Below the pieces are notes generated by a model. The model had not been told where the DNA came from. It worked only from the letters and a program-made list of their open reading frames with translations, and made no database searches. Of a DNA stretch of 64,000 bases, positions 1 to 7,431 are shown piece after piece. Every line of letters starts with the position of its first letter. The stretch's first letter is position 1. The translations under genes and the position numbers were made by a program. The stretch comes from Niallia circulans (GTDB lineage: Bacteria; Bacillota; Bacilli; Bacillales; Cytobacillaceae): the NCBI RefSeq assembly GCF_003726095.1, contig NZ_CP026031.1, positions 558,001-622,000 of the forward strand, read 5' to 3'.

Positions 1-40
1 TTAACAAAAGATAAAACAAAGAGTGCTACTAGAAGAAAAT

Positions 41-78
41 AAAAAAATTTCCCATCAGTAAATTCCTTCACTGATGGG
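41..78 (-). terminator. Intrinsic terminator of the acyltransferase gene
   Basis: A 9-bp perfect stem (CCCATCAGT at 51-59 against ACTGATGGG at 70-78) with a 10-nt loop. Read on the minus strand it is followed by an A/T tract ending in seven T residues (41-47 on the plus strand are A). It lies six bases past the stop codon of the minus-strand gene at 85-1110, so it most likely ends that transcript. Confidence 0.85.
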
Positions 79-84
79 AACAAG

Positions 85-1110
85 TTATCTATTTGTTTGA
101 AGAGAGCGCTGTACTCTTGAAAAAAGCTTTTTTAATTTAGAACTTTTTAATTCAATAATAGGCTGTGTAAAGGAAATAATTATATTGCTTGAAAGCAGTA
201 CTGTAATTAAGAATGATACAATTACGATCATAACATAGGACCTAGGTGATTCAAAAATAGCGGGTAAGTCACTTTGTCTAAAAAGACGGATAAAAAAGCC
301 ATGCAGTAAATATACATATAATGTTGATTTTCCAAGCTTAGTAAAGAAATATTCCTTTTTTGGTACACAAGCAAAAAAACAAAAAATCATCAGAAAACTT
401 AATAGATAGAAAAATAATCGAATAGCCATTCCTATAAAATAACCTTCTCCAAGGGCTTCATAAGATTTTGAGCCGAATAGCCATTGATAATTAACGGTAG
501 GGAATAGGTGAAATCCTATAAAAACAATCGTGAAAATAACAATAGCAAGGATGGTTGCTTTTCTTGTTTTTACTAAAGCAAAATGTTCTTTTTTCATATA
601 AAATCCTATTAAGAATAAAGGGAAGAACACAAAGGTTCTCGTTAAGCTTAAATAGCTAGACGTCCAATCGACCATTCCAATCGCTAATCCTAGTACAAAG
701 GAAAGTAAAATTCCATGTATAGGCTTTAACTTTACAAACACTAATAAAAAGATGTTCCAAAAAAACAAACTAATTAAAAACCATAAGGACCAATGTGGGG
801 TCAACGGTTCAATGGCAAAAGTTGATTTACCATATAGAAAATAATAAAAAATGCTATATACAAGTTGGAAGATAAGGTAGGGAATGATTAGTTTTTTTGC
901 ATATTTTTTTATATATCCCTTTTCTGCTATACCTTTGGCAAAAAATCCTGAAATAAGAATAAATGCTGGCATATGGAAAGTGTAAATTACTTTATATAAC
1001 GTATAAATATTTTGATTGTCATTTATGAATGATTGGATAAAATGACCGAAGACAACGAAAAAAATCAAAATAAATTTTGCATTATCAAAATAGTAATCCC
1101 GTTGTTTCAT
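85..1110 (-). CDS. Membrane acyltransferase 3 family protein (YkrP-like)
   Basis: A 341-residue polytopic membrane protein with about ten hydrophobic segments. The N-terminus (MKQRDYYFDNAKFILIFFVV, then a GHF motif) is the typical start of acyltransferase_3 proteins, which move acyl groups onto cell-surface or secreted sugars. The first-segment histidine of the FGHF motif is the usual catalytic candidate. A good ribosome site (AAAGGATG) precedes the ATG. In B. subtilis the homologous slot next to kinE holds ykrP, an acyltransferase-like gene, so orthology is likely. The acceptor substrate cannot be told from sequence. A terminator follows directly, so the gene is probably monocistronic. Confidence 0.8.
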   Translation of the reverse strand: MKQRDYYFDNAKFILIFFVVFGHFIQSFINDNQNIYTLYKVIYTFHMPAFILISGFFAKGIAEKGYIKKYAKKLIIPYLIFQLVYSIFYYFLYGKSTFAIEPLTPHWSLWFLISLFFWNIFLLVFVKLKPIHGILLSFVLGLAIGMVDWTSSYLSLTRTFVFFPLFLIGFYMKKEHFALVKTRKATILAIVIFTIVFIGFHLFPTVNYQWLFGSKSYEALGEGYFIGMAIRLFFYLLSFLMIFCFFACVPKKEYFFTKLGKSTLYVYLLHGFFIRLFRQSDLPAIFESPRSYVMIVIVSFLITVLLSSNIIISFTQPIIELKSSKLKKLFSRVQRSLQTNR

Positions 1111-1636
1111 AAGCTCATCCTTTCATGAACGGAAATATCGTATAGTTCATTTCACTAACTATATATAACACAAATTCGATTGTTTTAATCCCCTGTCGTT
1201 AATCTGTTAACTAAATAACTTCTGTTTATTACATAATTGAAATGTACGTTAGACGAAAGAAAAATAAAAATCCTTATTAATAATAGGGAAGGCTTAATTT
1301 TTTGTTTGAATTTTAAGGGGGAATAAAGGGAGAGGTAGATATTAAAATGAATATACTTGCGATCAGAAATACATCGGTTGCTATATTGAGGGAGGGACAT
1401 AAATATTTTAATCAAATATAAACCCGAACAATAATTAATTTTTTAAGAAAGATGGAACGATTGATTTCACCACTAAATTAGAGATTGTTTGTCCTTATCC
1501 GTTATATATTTTATTTTCTCAGCAGTTGACTAATCTTAGTATGTTTTTTTCTTTAAATTCTTCAGAAGGAAAGGAAATTCAAGAATAATGTAGAATTATG
1601 TAATCACTACGTTTGAAAAGGGGGGTATCCATAAAG
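1111..1636. other. Intergenic region upstream of the KinE-like kinase
   Basis: About 525 bases of AT-rich sequence between two divergent genes. It must hold both promoters, but no near-consensus SigA promoter stands out. A 76-codon minus-strand open frame (1185-1415) has no ribosome site and no recognisable family, so it was not called. Nothing else is seen. Confidence 0.4.
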
Positions 1637-3505
1637 ATGGATAGTATATCCTATTCTGAAGAATATCGACAATTACAAAATAAACTGAGGGAATTGGAAA
1701 GAGAGAATACCCTTCTAAAGGAAGAATTAGAAGAAAATAAACTTGTCCGGGATAGGAGATTCATTGCTTTCCAAACAATAAATGTAGGGATGGTTATATT
1801 TGATAATAATGGAGTGATTCGAGATATTAATCCATGTCTTTGTGATTATTTTAACGTGAATATGAATCAAGTAGTTGATAGGAATATAACGCATTTTGTG
1901 AAGCAGGAAGAACGTTCGGTGATAAGGGAGCATATGGAAGCTATAAAAACCAAATCAGGTACTTTTCAAAGCGTATTCCTATTAACTATTAATGGGCGAA
2001 AACGCTATTTTGAAACGCAAACTAGTCGCTTGCCCGATGAGCTGGGATTTATAACAATTATTGAAAAGATAACAGAGGAATTTGAAAGAGAAAAAGAGAA
2101 AGAAGAAGCACAAAAGCTGTATAATGATTTTTTTACAGAAGCACTCGATGGTATTGTTCTTTGGAAAGAAACAGGGCAAATTATTGCAGCTAATGAATCA
2201 GCTTTAAAAATTTTTGAAAGTTCTGAAGAAAAGTTACTAAAATCAAGGATTAGTGATTTTATTTATAAAAAAGATAAACGCTACGTGGATATGATTACAA
2301 ATCTCTATTATAAGAAATCTAATCGAGAAGAATTGATGTTTTTGATGCCTAATGGACAGAAAAAAATACTAGAATTTACAACCAAACTTCATTCGGTAGA
2401 AGGGCTAAACATGAGTATTTTCCGTAATATTACGGAACGTTATAAAATGGAAGAAGAATTACGTGAAAGTAAGGCGATGTTTGAGAATACTTTTGAAGAA
2501 GTTTTTGACGGTATTATCATTTGGGATCAAAACTATCAAATAATTGATATGAACAAAGCGGCTGAACGTCTTCTTCATAAAAGTAAAGAGGGTTTAATCG
2601 GTGCAGATTTAATATCCTTTTTCCCTCCTGCAAAAACAATTGGAGAAGATATAAAGCCAAAATTATTAAATGTGGACAAAGATGGACAAAATAGGGGGCT
2701 TTATACAGTAAAGTTTCCTAATAATAGAGAATATACGCAGCTTGAATATCGTAATAAATTTAATATTTATTCAGGATTAAGTATTACTACATTACGTGAT
2801 GTTACAGAAAATGCCTTGTTGGAAGAACAGCTGAGAAAGTCATCTACTTTAAATGTAGTAGGAGAATTGGCAGCGGGAATAGCTCATGAAATTCGAAATC
2901 CAATGACAGCTTTAAAGGGATTTATTCAATTGTTAGAAGATGGAGTTGCCTCAAAGGAAAATGATATGTATTTTTCTGTGATAAAAACAGAGCTTACTAG
3001 GATTGAATCCATTATTAATGAATTTTTATTACTTGCTAAACCACAAGCTGTTCAATATGTAAAACGAGATATAAGACAAATTATGAATGATACAATCGAA
3101 TTGCTGTATGCACAAGCGGTGCTACAAAATGTTCAAATTATAAAAATGTATGCAGAAGATATGCCGATTATCTATTGTGAACCAAATCAAATGAAACAGG
3201 TATTTATAAATATTATAAAAAATGCAATAGAGGCATTAGAAGACGGTGGGGAAATAGCTGTTTCCATTGAATGTAAGCAGGATTACTTTCAAATAGCAAT
3301 CCGTGATAACGGAAGAGGAATGGGCAAGGAAATACTTGCAAGAATTGGGGAACCTTTTTATACGACCAAAGAAAAAGGAACAGGCTTAGGTTTACTAGTA
3401 TCGTATCAAATTATTGAAGAGCATCAGGGGAAAGTGACAGTTGAGTCAGAGCTAGGGGTTGGTACGACGTTCTACATTGTACTTCCAGTCAAACTAAATG
3501 AATGA
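1637..3505 (+). CDS. kinE: Sporulation-type PAS sensor histidine kinase (KinE-like)
   Basis: A soluble kinase of 622 residues without transmembrane segments. It has a short coiled coil (about 5-40), three PAS-type domains (about 40-150, 165-270 and 285-395), a HisKA domain with the phospho-acceptor His near residue 417 (AHEIRNPMTALKG), and a HATPase domain with N, G1 (DNGRGMG) and G2 (GTGLGL) boxes. The H-box is of the Spo0F-phosphorylating class, so the expected role is feeding phosphate into the Spo0A phosphorelay. A TTG at 1613 extends the frame, but the run AAAAGGGGGG is 11 bases upstream of the ATG at 1637, so that start is chosen. Position next to a ykrP-like gene supports KinE. The ligands of the PAS domains are unknown. 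Confidence 0.8.
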   Translation: MDSISYSEEYRQLQNKLRELERENTLLKEELEENKLVRDRRFIAFQTINVGMVIFDNNGVIRDINPCLCDYFNVNMNQVVDRNITHFVKQEERSVIREHMEAIKTKSGTFQSVFLLTINGRKRYFETQTSRLPDELGFITIIEKITEEFEREKEKEEAQKLYNDFFTEALDGIVLWKETGQIIAANESALKIFESSEEKLLKSRISDFIYKKDKRYVDMITNLYYKKSNREELMFLMPNGQKKILEFTTKLHSVEGLNMSIFRNITERYKMEEELRESKAMFENTFEEVFDGIIIWDQNYQIIDMNKAAERLLHKSKEGLIGADLISFFPPAKTIGEDIKPKLLNVDKDGQNRGLYTVKFPNNREYTQLEYRNKFNIYSGLSITTLRDVTENALLEEQLRKSSTLNVVGELAAGIAHEIRNPMTALKGFIQLLEDGVASKENDMYFSVIKTELTRIESIINEFLLLAKPQAVQYVKRDIRQIMNDTIELLYAQAVLQNVQIIKMYAEDMPIIYCEPNQMKQVFINIIKNAIEALEDGGEIAVSIECKQDYFQIAIRDNGRGMGKEILARIGEPFYTTKEKGTGLGLLVSYQIIEEHQGKVTVESELGVGTTFYIVLPVKLNE

Positions 3506-3538
3506 TCATTAGACCTGGTAGAGTAACTTTTAAGGAAT

Positions 3539-3567
3539 GGGCTTATATTAGGCCCTTTTTATTTTTG
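3539..3567 (+). terminator. Intrinsic terminator after kinE
   Basis: A 7-bp stem including one U-G pair (GGGCTTA against TAGGCCC) with a 3-nt loop is followed by a T-rich tract (TTTTTATTTTT). It lies 34 bases past the kinase stop codon. Confidence 0.75.
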
Positions 3568-3671
3568 GTTGTTTTGAATTGTTAGAGGAGTAAACATAGG
3601 GAAACTCAGAAGGATTTGTCTAGTGGTCTTCTCAACGGAAAATGTAGACTTAGAAAATATTATACCATATC

Positions 3672-3729
3672 TTGACATCATCACCTACTTTGATTATTAT
3701 CTAATTAGATGATAGTCAAAGTAGGTGAT
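3672..3729 (+). promoter_or_regulatory. SigA promoter with concentric palindromic operator of the ArsR-type gene
   Basis: TTGACA at 3672-3677 and TATTAT at 3695-3700 are separated by 17 bp, a near-consensus SigA promoter. A 50-bp palindrome (3680-3729) is centred between 3704 and 3705. Its outer 14-bp arms (ATCACCTACTTTGA / TCAAAGTAGGTGAT) are perfect, and the inner 12-mer ATCTAATTAGAT is a perfect palindrome on the same centre. Only two of the 25 half-site positions mismatch. The left arm fills the spacer between -35 and -10 and the right arm carries the ribosome site of the downstream gene. This arrangement suggests autorepression by the ArsR-type protein. Confidence 0.8.
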
Positions 3730-3732
3730 CGA

Positions 3733-4305
3733 ATGCAATTAGATAAAATGGTTGCATTTCATAAAACTATGGGGGATCCCACCAGAATTAAAATAATTTC
3801 CTTGTTAGCAAACAAACCATGGAATGGTCAAGCAATCGCAGAAAAACTGGGTCTATCTGCTCCAACCATTACTCATCATTTAAAGAAATTGCGTGACATA
3901 AATGTTGTGTATGAACGCAGAGATAAAAATACGATTTATTTTTTCTTGAATAAATCAGTCATTTTACAACAAAACGAGTCTTTAAGAAAATTAACAAATG
4001 GAATGGAGGAGAGTATTATGACTGTTACTAAAGAGGAACAAGCAAAAATCATTGAGAACTTTTTTACTAAAGAAGGGAGACTTAAAAATATTCCTTCGCA
4101 AAGAAAGAAAAAGTTAATAGTGCTCAAATACATGCTTGAGGGGCTGGTTTTTGGCAGAAAATATGAAGAAAAAGAAATAAATGCTTATATTCAACAATAT
4201 TTTGATGACTACGCGACAATAAGAAGAGAATTTATTATTAATCACTTTATGTATCGAGAAAATAGTATATATGAACTCAACCCTGAGGAAATGTGGGCGA
4301 AGTGA
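3733..4305 (+). CDS. ArsR-type winged-helix regulator with C-terminal DUF2087 domain
   Basis: 190 residues. The N-terminal 80 form an ArsR/SmtB-like winged helix (GDPTRIKIISLL, then the recognition helix around LSAPTITHHLKKL). The C-terminal 85 (FFTKEGRLKNIPSQRKKK through to YELNPEE) match what I know as DUF2087, a domain often fused to such helices. No cysteine pair typical of metal sensing is present, so the effector is unlikely to be a metal. The frame opens at 3709, but that ATG would be almost leaderless. AGGTGA lies seven bases before the ATG at 3733, which is preferred. The palindrome over its promoter points to autorepression. No obvious target gene is adjacent. Confidence 0.8.
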   Translation: MQLDKMVAFHKTMGDPTRIKIISLLANKPWNGQAIAEKLGLSAPTITHHLKKLRDINVVYERRDKNTIYFFLNKSVILQQNESLRKLTNGMEESIMTVTKEEQAKIIENFFTKEGRLKNIPSQRKKKLIVLKYMLEGLVFGRKYEEKEINAYIQQYFDDYATIRREFIINHFMYRENSIYELNPEEMWAK

Positions 4306-4346
4306 AGAAAAAGGACTGTTTATCACTTATCTGATATAAACAGTCC
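4306..4346 (-). terminator. Terminator between convergent ArsR-type gene and mtnU
   Basis: An 11-bp perfect stem (GGACTGTTTAT / ATAAACAGTCC, 4313-4346). On the minus strand it is followed by TTTTTCTTC, so it works best for mtnU. It may also stop the plus-strand transcript, though the plus side lacks a T-run. Confidence 0.8.
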
Positions 4347-4366
4347 TAGGTTAATATGTATAAAAA

Positions 4367-5149
4367 TCACGTATAATATGCTGGTTTTCGATCAGCAAAT
4401 ATTGGGATGGTTTTACGTACCTCTGTTACTTTATCTAAATTAATCGCAGCTGTTAGAATTTCTTCCTTCTCGCCGGCTTCTGCAATAATTTCTCCCCATG
4501 GGTCAATAATCATGCTATGCCCAGCAAAGATATTATTTGGGTCATTTCCGACACGATTACAAGCAATTACATAACATTGATTTTCAATGGCTCGTGCAAT
4601 AAGCAGGCTTCTCCAGTGTGCCAATCTTGGTTTTGGCCATTCAGCCACTACAAAGATGGCTTCAGCTCCTTTTGTTGTATGTGCTCTTATCCACTCTGGA
4701 AAACGAATATCGTAGCAAATCATACTAGCAAAATTTCTATCCTCTAAAGAAAAAAGGCCATTAGATGTCCCGCTCTTTAAATATAGATGTTCATCCATCA
4801 GCTGAAAAAGATGAAGCTTATCATACGTATGTACCACATCACCAGATTTATTTATCACAATAAGTGTATTATAAACCCCTTTTTCTTTATTATTAGCAAT
4901 AGATCCGCCAATGATATGAACATTATATTTGGAGGCTAATTTACTTAAAAAAGAAATAGTATTTTGAGCTTGTTTATCAGCAATCGCAGCTAATCTTGTT
5001 AAATCATAGCCGGTTGACCATAACTCTGGCAGTACAATGATATCACTATTATCCTTGCACGCAGCAATTTTTTTCTCTACCTGTTTAAAATTCTCTTCAG
5101 GCCTGCCAAATGCGATATCCATTTGAATTAAACTAATCTGAAATTTCAA
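4367..5149 (-). CDS. mtnU: Carbon-nitrogen hydrolase, omega-amidase type (MtnU)
   Basis: 260 residues of the nitrilase superfamily with the full Glu-Lys-Cys triad: E42 in VLPELWSTGY, K111 in TYDKLHLF and C145 in ASMICYDIRFPEW. In B. subtilis the equivalent gene ykrU/mtnU lies beside the methionine-salvage transaminase mtnE, and the enzyme is thought to hydrolyse the 2-oxo acid amide left when glutamine is the amino donor. Here it is divergent from mtnE across about 215 bp, supporting this role. The rest of the salvage genes are absent from the window. Ribosome site is weak (AGAGGTGTAATC upstream of the ATG). Confidence 0.85.
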   Translation of the reverse strand: MKFQISLIQMDIAFGRPEENFKQVEKKIAACKDNSDIIVLPELWSTGYDLTRLAAIADKQAQNTISFLSKLASKYNVHIIGGSIANNKEKGVYNTLIVINKSGDVVHTYDKLHLFQLMDEHLYLKSGTSNGLFSLEDRNFASMICYDIRFPEWIRAHTTKGAEAIFVVAEWPKPRLAHWRSLLIARAIENQCYVIACNRVGNDPNNIFAGHSMIIDPWGEIIAEAGEKEEILTAAINLDKVTEVRKTIPIFADRKPAYYT

Positions 5150-5366
5150 ATGATTACACCTCTATTCATCTTCGTTAAATTCCGTTATAATGTTAACCAA
5201 CAAAAAAATTCAATTATTATATTAATTTCGTTATATCATAAAAAAGCGAATTATTAAACGATTATTTCTATTTTAATCACTTATGGAATGTTTATAATCG
5301 AATTTTCTAATAGAAGTTTATCCAATAATAATTGGAAGGTTTTATCATTGAAGAAGGTGTGTGTAC

Positions 5367-6542
5367 ATGAAGAAATATGATCAATCTCAATTATTAAAGA
5401 ATTTACCAGAGCAGTTTTTTGCTTCATTAGTTAGTAAAGTTAATAGCTATATTGAAAAAGGATATGATGTGATTAATTTAGGGCAAGGAAATCCAGACCA
5501 ACCGACACCTTCTCACATTATCAAGAGCTTGCAGATGGCTGCCGAACAGCCTAAGAATCATAAATATTCTCCATTTCGAGGATATAAACATTTAAAGGAA
5601 GCTATTAGTGAATTTTATAAAAAAGAATACGATGTTGACTTAGATCCTGAATCAGAGGTGGCGATATTATTTGGAGGAAAGGCCGGCCTTGTAGAGATAC
5701 CCATATGTTTATTAAATCCAGGCGAAACAGTAATGGTTCCAGACCCTGGTTATCCGGACTATTTATCTGGGATTGCTTTAGCGAATGCAGAGACGGTTTT
5801 CATGCCATTGCGTGAAGAAAATAACTTTTTACCAAACTACAAGGAAGTGAGAAAGGAAGAGTTAGAAAAAGCAAAGTTAATGTTCTTAAATTATCCTAAC
5901 AATCCTACTGGAGCAATAGCAACAAAAGAATTTTTCGCTGAAACAATTTCTTTAAGTAAACAGCATGATATATGTGTTGTCCACGATTTTGCATATGGAG
6001 CGATTGGGTTTGATGGAAAAAAACCGCTTAGCTTTTTACAAGTAGAGGGTGCCAAAGACATTGGTGTTGAAATTTATACTTTATCTAAGACATTTAATAT
6101 GGCAGGTTGGCGAGTTGCCTTTGCAGTTGGAAATCAAAGTGTCATTTCCGCTATAAATCTTTATCAAGATCATTTATATGTTAGTTTATTTGGAGCGATT
6201 CAAGAAGCTGCCTATACGGCATTAACAGAATCTTTAGCGTGTATTAGAGATATGAATCAGCTTTACGAACAAAGACGTAATATCTTCATAAATGGACTTA
6301 AAAAAATTGGATGGGAAGTCAATGCGCCTGAAGGTTCATTCTTTGCATGGTTAAAAGTACCAGATGGATTTACTTCACAAGAATTTAGTGATTACTTATT
6401 AGAAACGGTACATATTGCAATGGCTCCAGGCTCAGGATTTGGTGCATTTGGGGAGGGATATGTCCGAGTTGGTCTATTGACAGAAGAAGAGAGATTGCAA
6501 GAGGCGGTTGATAGATTAAAAACACTCTCGATATTTAAGTAA
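5367..6542 (+). CDS. mtnE: Methionine-salvage aminotransferase (MtnE)
   Basis: 391 residues, fold type I PLP aminotransferase of class I/II. The PLP lysine is K241 in YTLSKTFNMAGWRVAF, the Asn-Pro motif is in YPNNPTGA, and the phosphate-binding Arg is R249. It is expected to convert 4-methylthio-2-oxobutanoate to methionine in the last step of 5'-methylthioadenosine recycling. The frame can open with GTG at 5361, but AAGGTG overlaps that codon, so the ATG at 5367 is used. No S-box riboswitch fits between it and mtnU, and a poorly supported -10 (TATAAT at 5293) is the only promoter element seen. It could alternatively act on other aromatic or branched amino acids. Confidence 0.85.
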   Translation: MKKYDQSQLLKNLPEQFFASLVSKVNSYIEKGYDVINLGQGNPDQPTPSHIIKSLQMAAEQPKNHKYSPFRGYKHLKEAISEFYKKEYDVDLDPESEVAILFGGKAGLVEIPICLLNPGETVMVPDPGYPDYLSGIALANAETVFMPLREENNFLPNYKEVRKEELEKAKLMFLNYPNNPTGAIATKEFFAETISLSKQHDICVVHDFAYGAIGFDGKKPLSFLQVEGAKDIGVEIYTLSKTFNMAGWRVAFAVGNQSVISAINLYQDHLYVSLFGAIQEAAYTALTESLACIRDMNQLYEQRRNIFINGLKKIGWEVNAPEGSFFAWLKVPDGFTSQEFSDYLLETVHIAMAPGSGFGAFGEGYVRVGLLTEEERLQEAVDRLKTLSIFK

Positions 6543-6577
6543 TTCCTCGATAATGGATAAGAATTCAGTCGAAAAAA

Positions 6578-6626
6578 GGCAAAGAATCATGGGAAACAAC
6601 AACTTCATATGATTCTTTGCCTTTTT
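6578..6626 (+). terminator. Intrinsic terminator of mtnE
   Basis: A 13-bp perfect stem (GGCAAAGAATCAT at 6578-6590 / ATGATTCTTTGCC at 6609-6621) is followed by TTTTT. It lies 35 bases after the stop codon. Confidence 0.9.
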
Positions 6627-6733
6627 GCTCTTAATAAACTAATTTCCAGAAGGGTTGATGCTCCTTCATACTAAGATGTTTTCTATTAGGCGAAAGTGAC
6701 TAAAAAGAAAGCGTTTTCTATTATTGCGAGTTG

Positions 6734-6768
6734 TTTTCGACTCTTTTCATCAGTGGTTTTGTCGAAAA
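6734..6768. promoter_or_regulatory. Inverted pair of Spo0A-box-like sequences upstream of the spo0E-like gene
   Basis: TTTGTCGAA at 6758-6766 agrees with the Spo0A box consensus (TGNCGAA core). An inverted partner, TTTTCGAC at 6734-6741, forms an 8-bp perfect inverted repeat with GTCGAAAA at 6761-6768. The gap 6543-6933 otherwise holds only the mtnE terminator and AT-rich sequence. Binding by Spo0A is an inference from the motif and from the downstream gene. Confidence 0.45.
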
Positions 6769-6933
6769 AAAGAAGCGGAATCAAGAAAAAATAAGTACAA
6801 ATACCTATTTTGACTTAGAAAAATGTCTAATATTGCGAATCTATTTACTTTTATTTGTTTTATTGTAATAATTCATCAAGTAAACAAATAATGCATTGTT
6901 TGTAAGTAAGGAATTTGATTAGGAGGAAGTAAG

Positions 6934-7203
6934 GTGTATTGTAAGAAAACAGAATTATTATTTGAAATTCAAGATAAAAGGGAGGTAATGATTAAAACAG
7001 CGAAAGAGCGTGGAACAATTGATGAAGAGACCATTAGATTGAGTCAAGAACTCGATAAATTAATCTATGAATATCAGCTTGTATTTCGCTACGAAAGTGA
7101 GAAAAGAAAACAAATAAAAAGACAATATAAAAACACGCGAATTTTTTGGTCCAATGCTAACCGATATAAGCGGAAAAATTATTCCGAGGTTGTATATAGA
7201 TAA
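6934..7203 (+). CDS. spo0E: Spo0E-like aspartyl-phosphate phosphatase
   Basis: 89 residues. The N-terminal half carries the Spo0E-family signature S37-Q-E-L-D41 in a helical hairpin (LSQELDKLIYEYQ), the motif that removes phosphate from Spo0A~P and so delays sporulation. It starts at GTG with AGGAGG seven bases upstream. The C-terminus is rich in Lys, Arg and Asn and has no recognised domain. In B. subtilis spo0E lies between the mtn genes and kinD, exactly as here, so it is probably the true orthologue rather than one of the smaller YisI/YnzD paralogues. Confidence 0.82.
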   Translation: MYCKKTELLFEIQDKREVMIKTAKERGTIDEETIRLSQELDKLIYEYQLVFRYESEKRKQIKRQYKNTRIFWSNANRYKRKNYSEVVYR

Positions 7204-7327
7204 CTAAATGGCGAAGGGTAATGGCAGTGATTACCTTAATAATATTTCATCCAAATCAATGCCCTTCTTTAAAGAAAGATGTGACCTCCATTAAATTACT
7301 TATCCTATTATCCACTAATATTTTGAC

Positions 7328-7403
7328 AAAATAAAAAACGCTTCTTTTGTTCAAAAGCTACTATTCTTCTTTTAAGAAGAATAATAGAAAATGAACAGCG
7401 TTT
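7328..7403 (-). terminator. Terminator of the kinD gene
   Basis: On the minus strand two nested stems are seen: AAACGCTGTTCA pairs with TGAACA and AGCGTTT across a small bulge, and an inner 9-bp stem (ATTCTTCTT / AAGAAGAAT) caps it. The structure ends in TTTTTTATTTTG. It follows the kinD stop codon by about 30 bases. Confidence 0.75.
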
Positions 7404-7431
7404 ATGATGCAAGAAGCGAATAGATAAATAA

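Noticed and set aside
1185..1415. 76-codon minus-strand open frame upstream of kinE
   Set aside because: No ribosome site, no recognisable family, composition like the surrounding AT-rich spacer.
5150..5366. S-box riboswitch upstream of mtnE
   Set aside because: The gap is short and none of the S-box core sequences is present on either strand.
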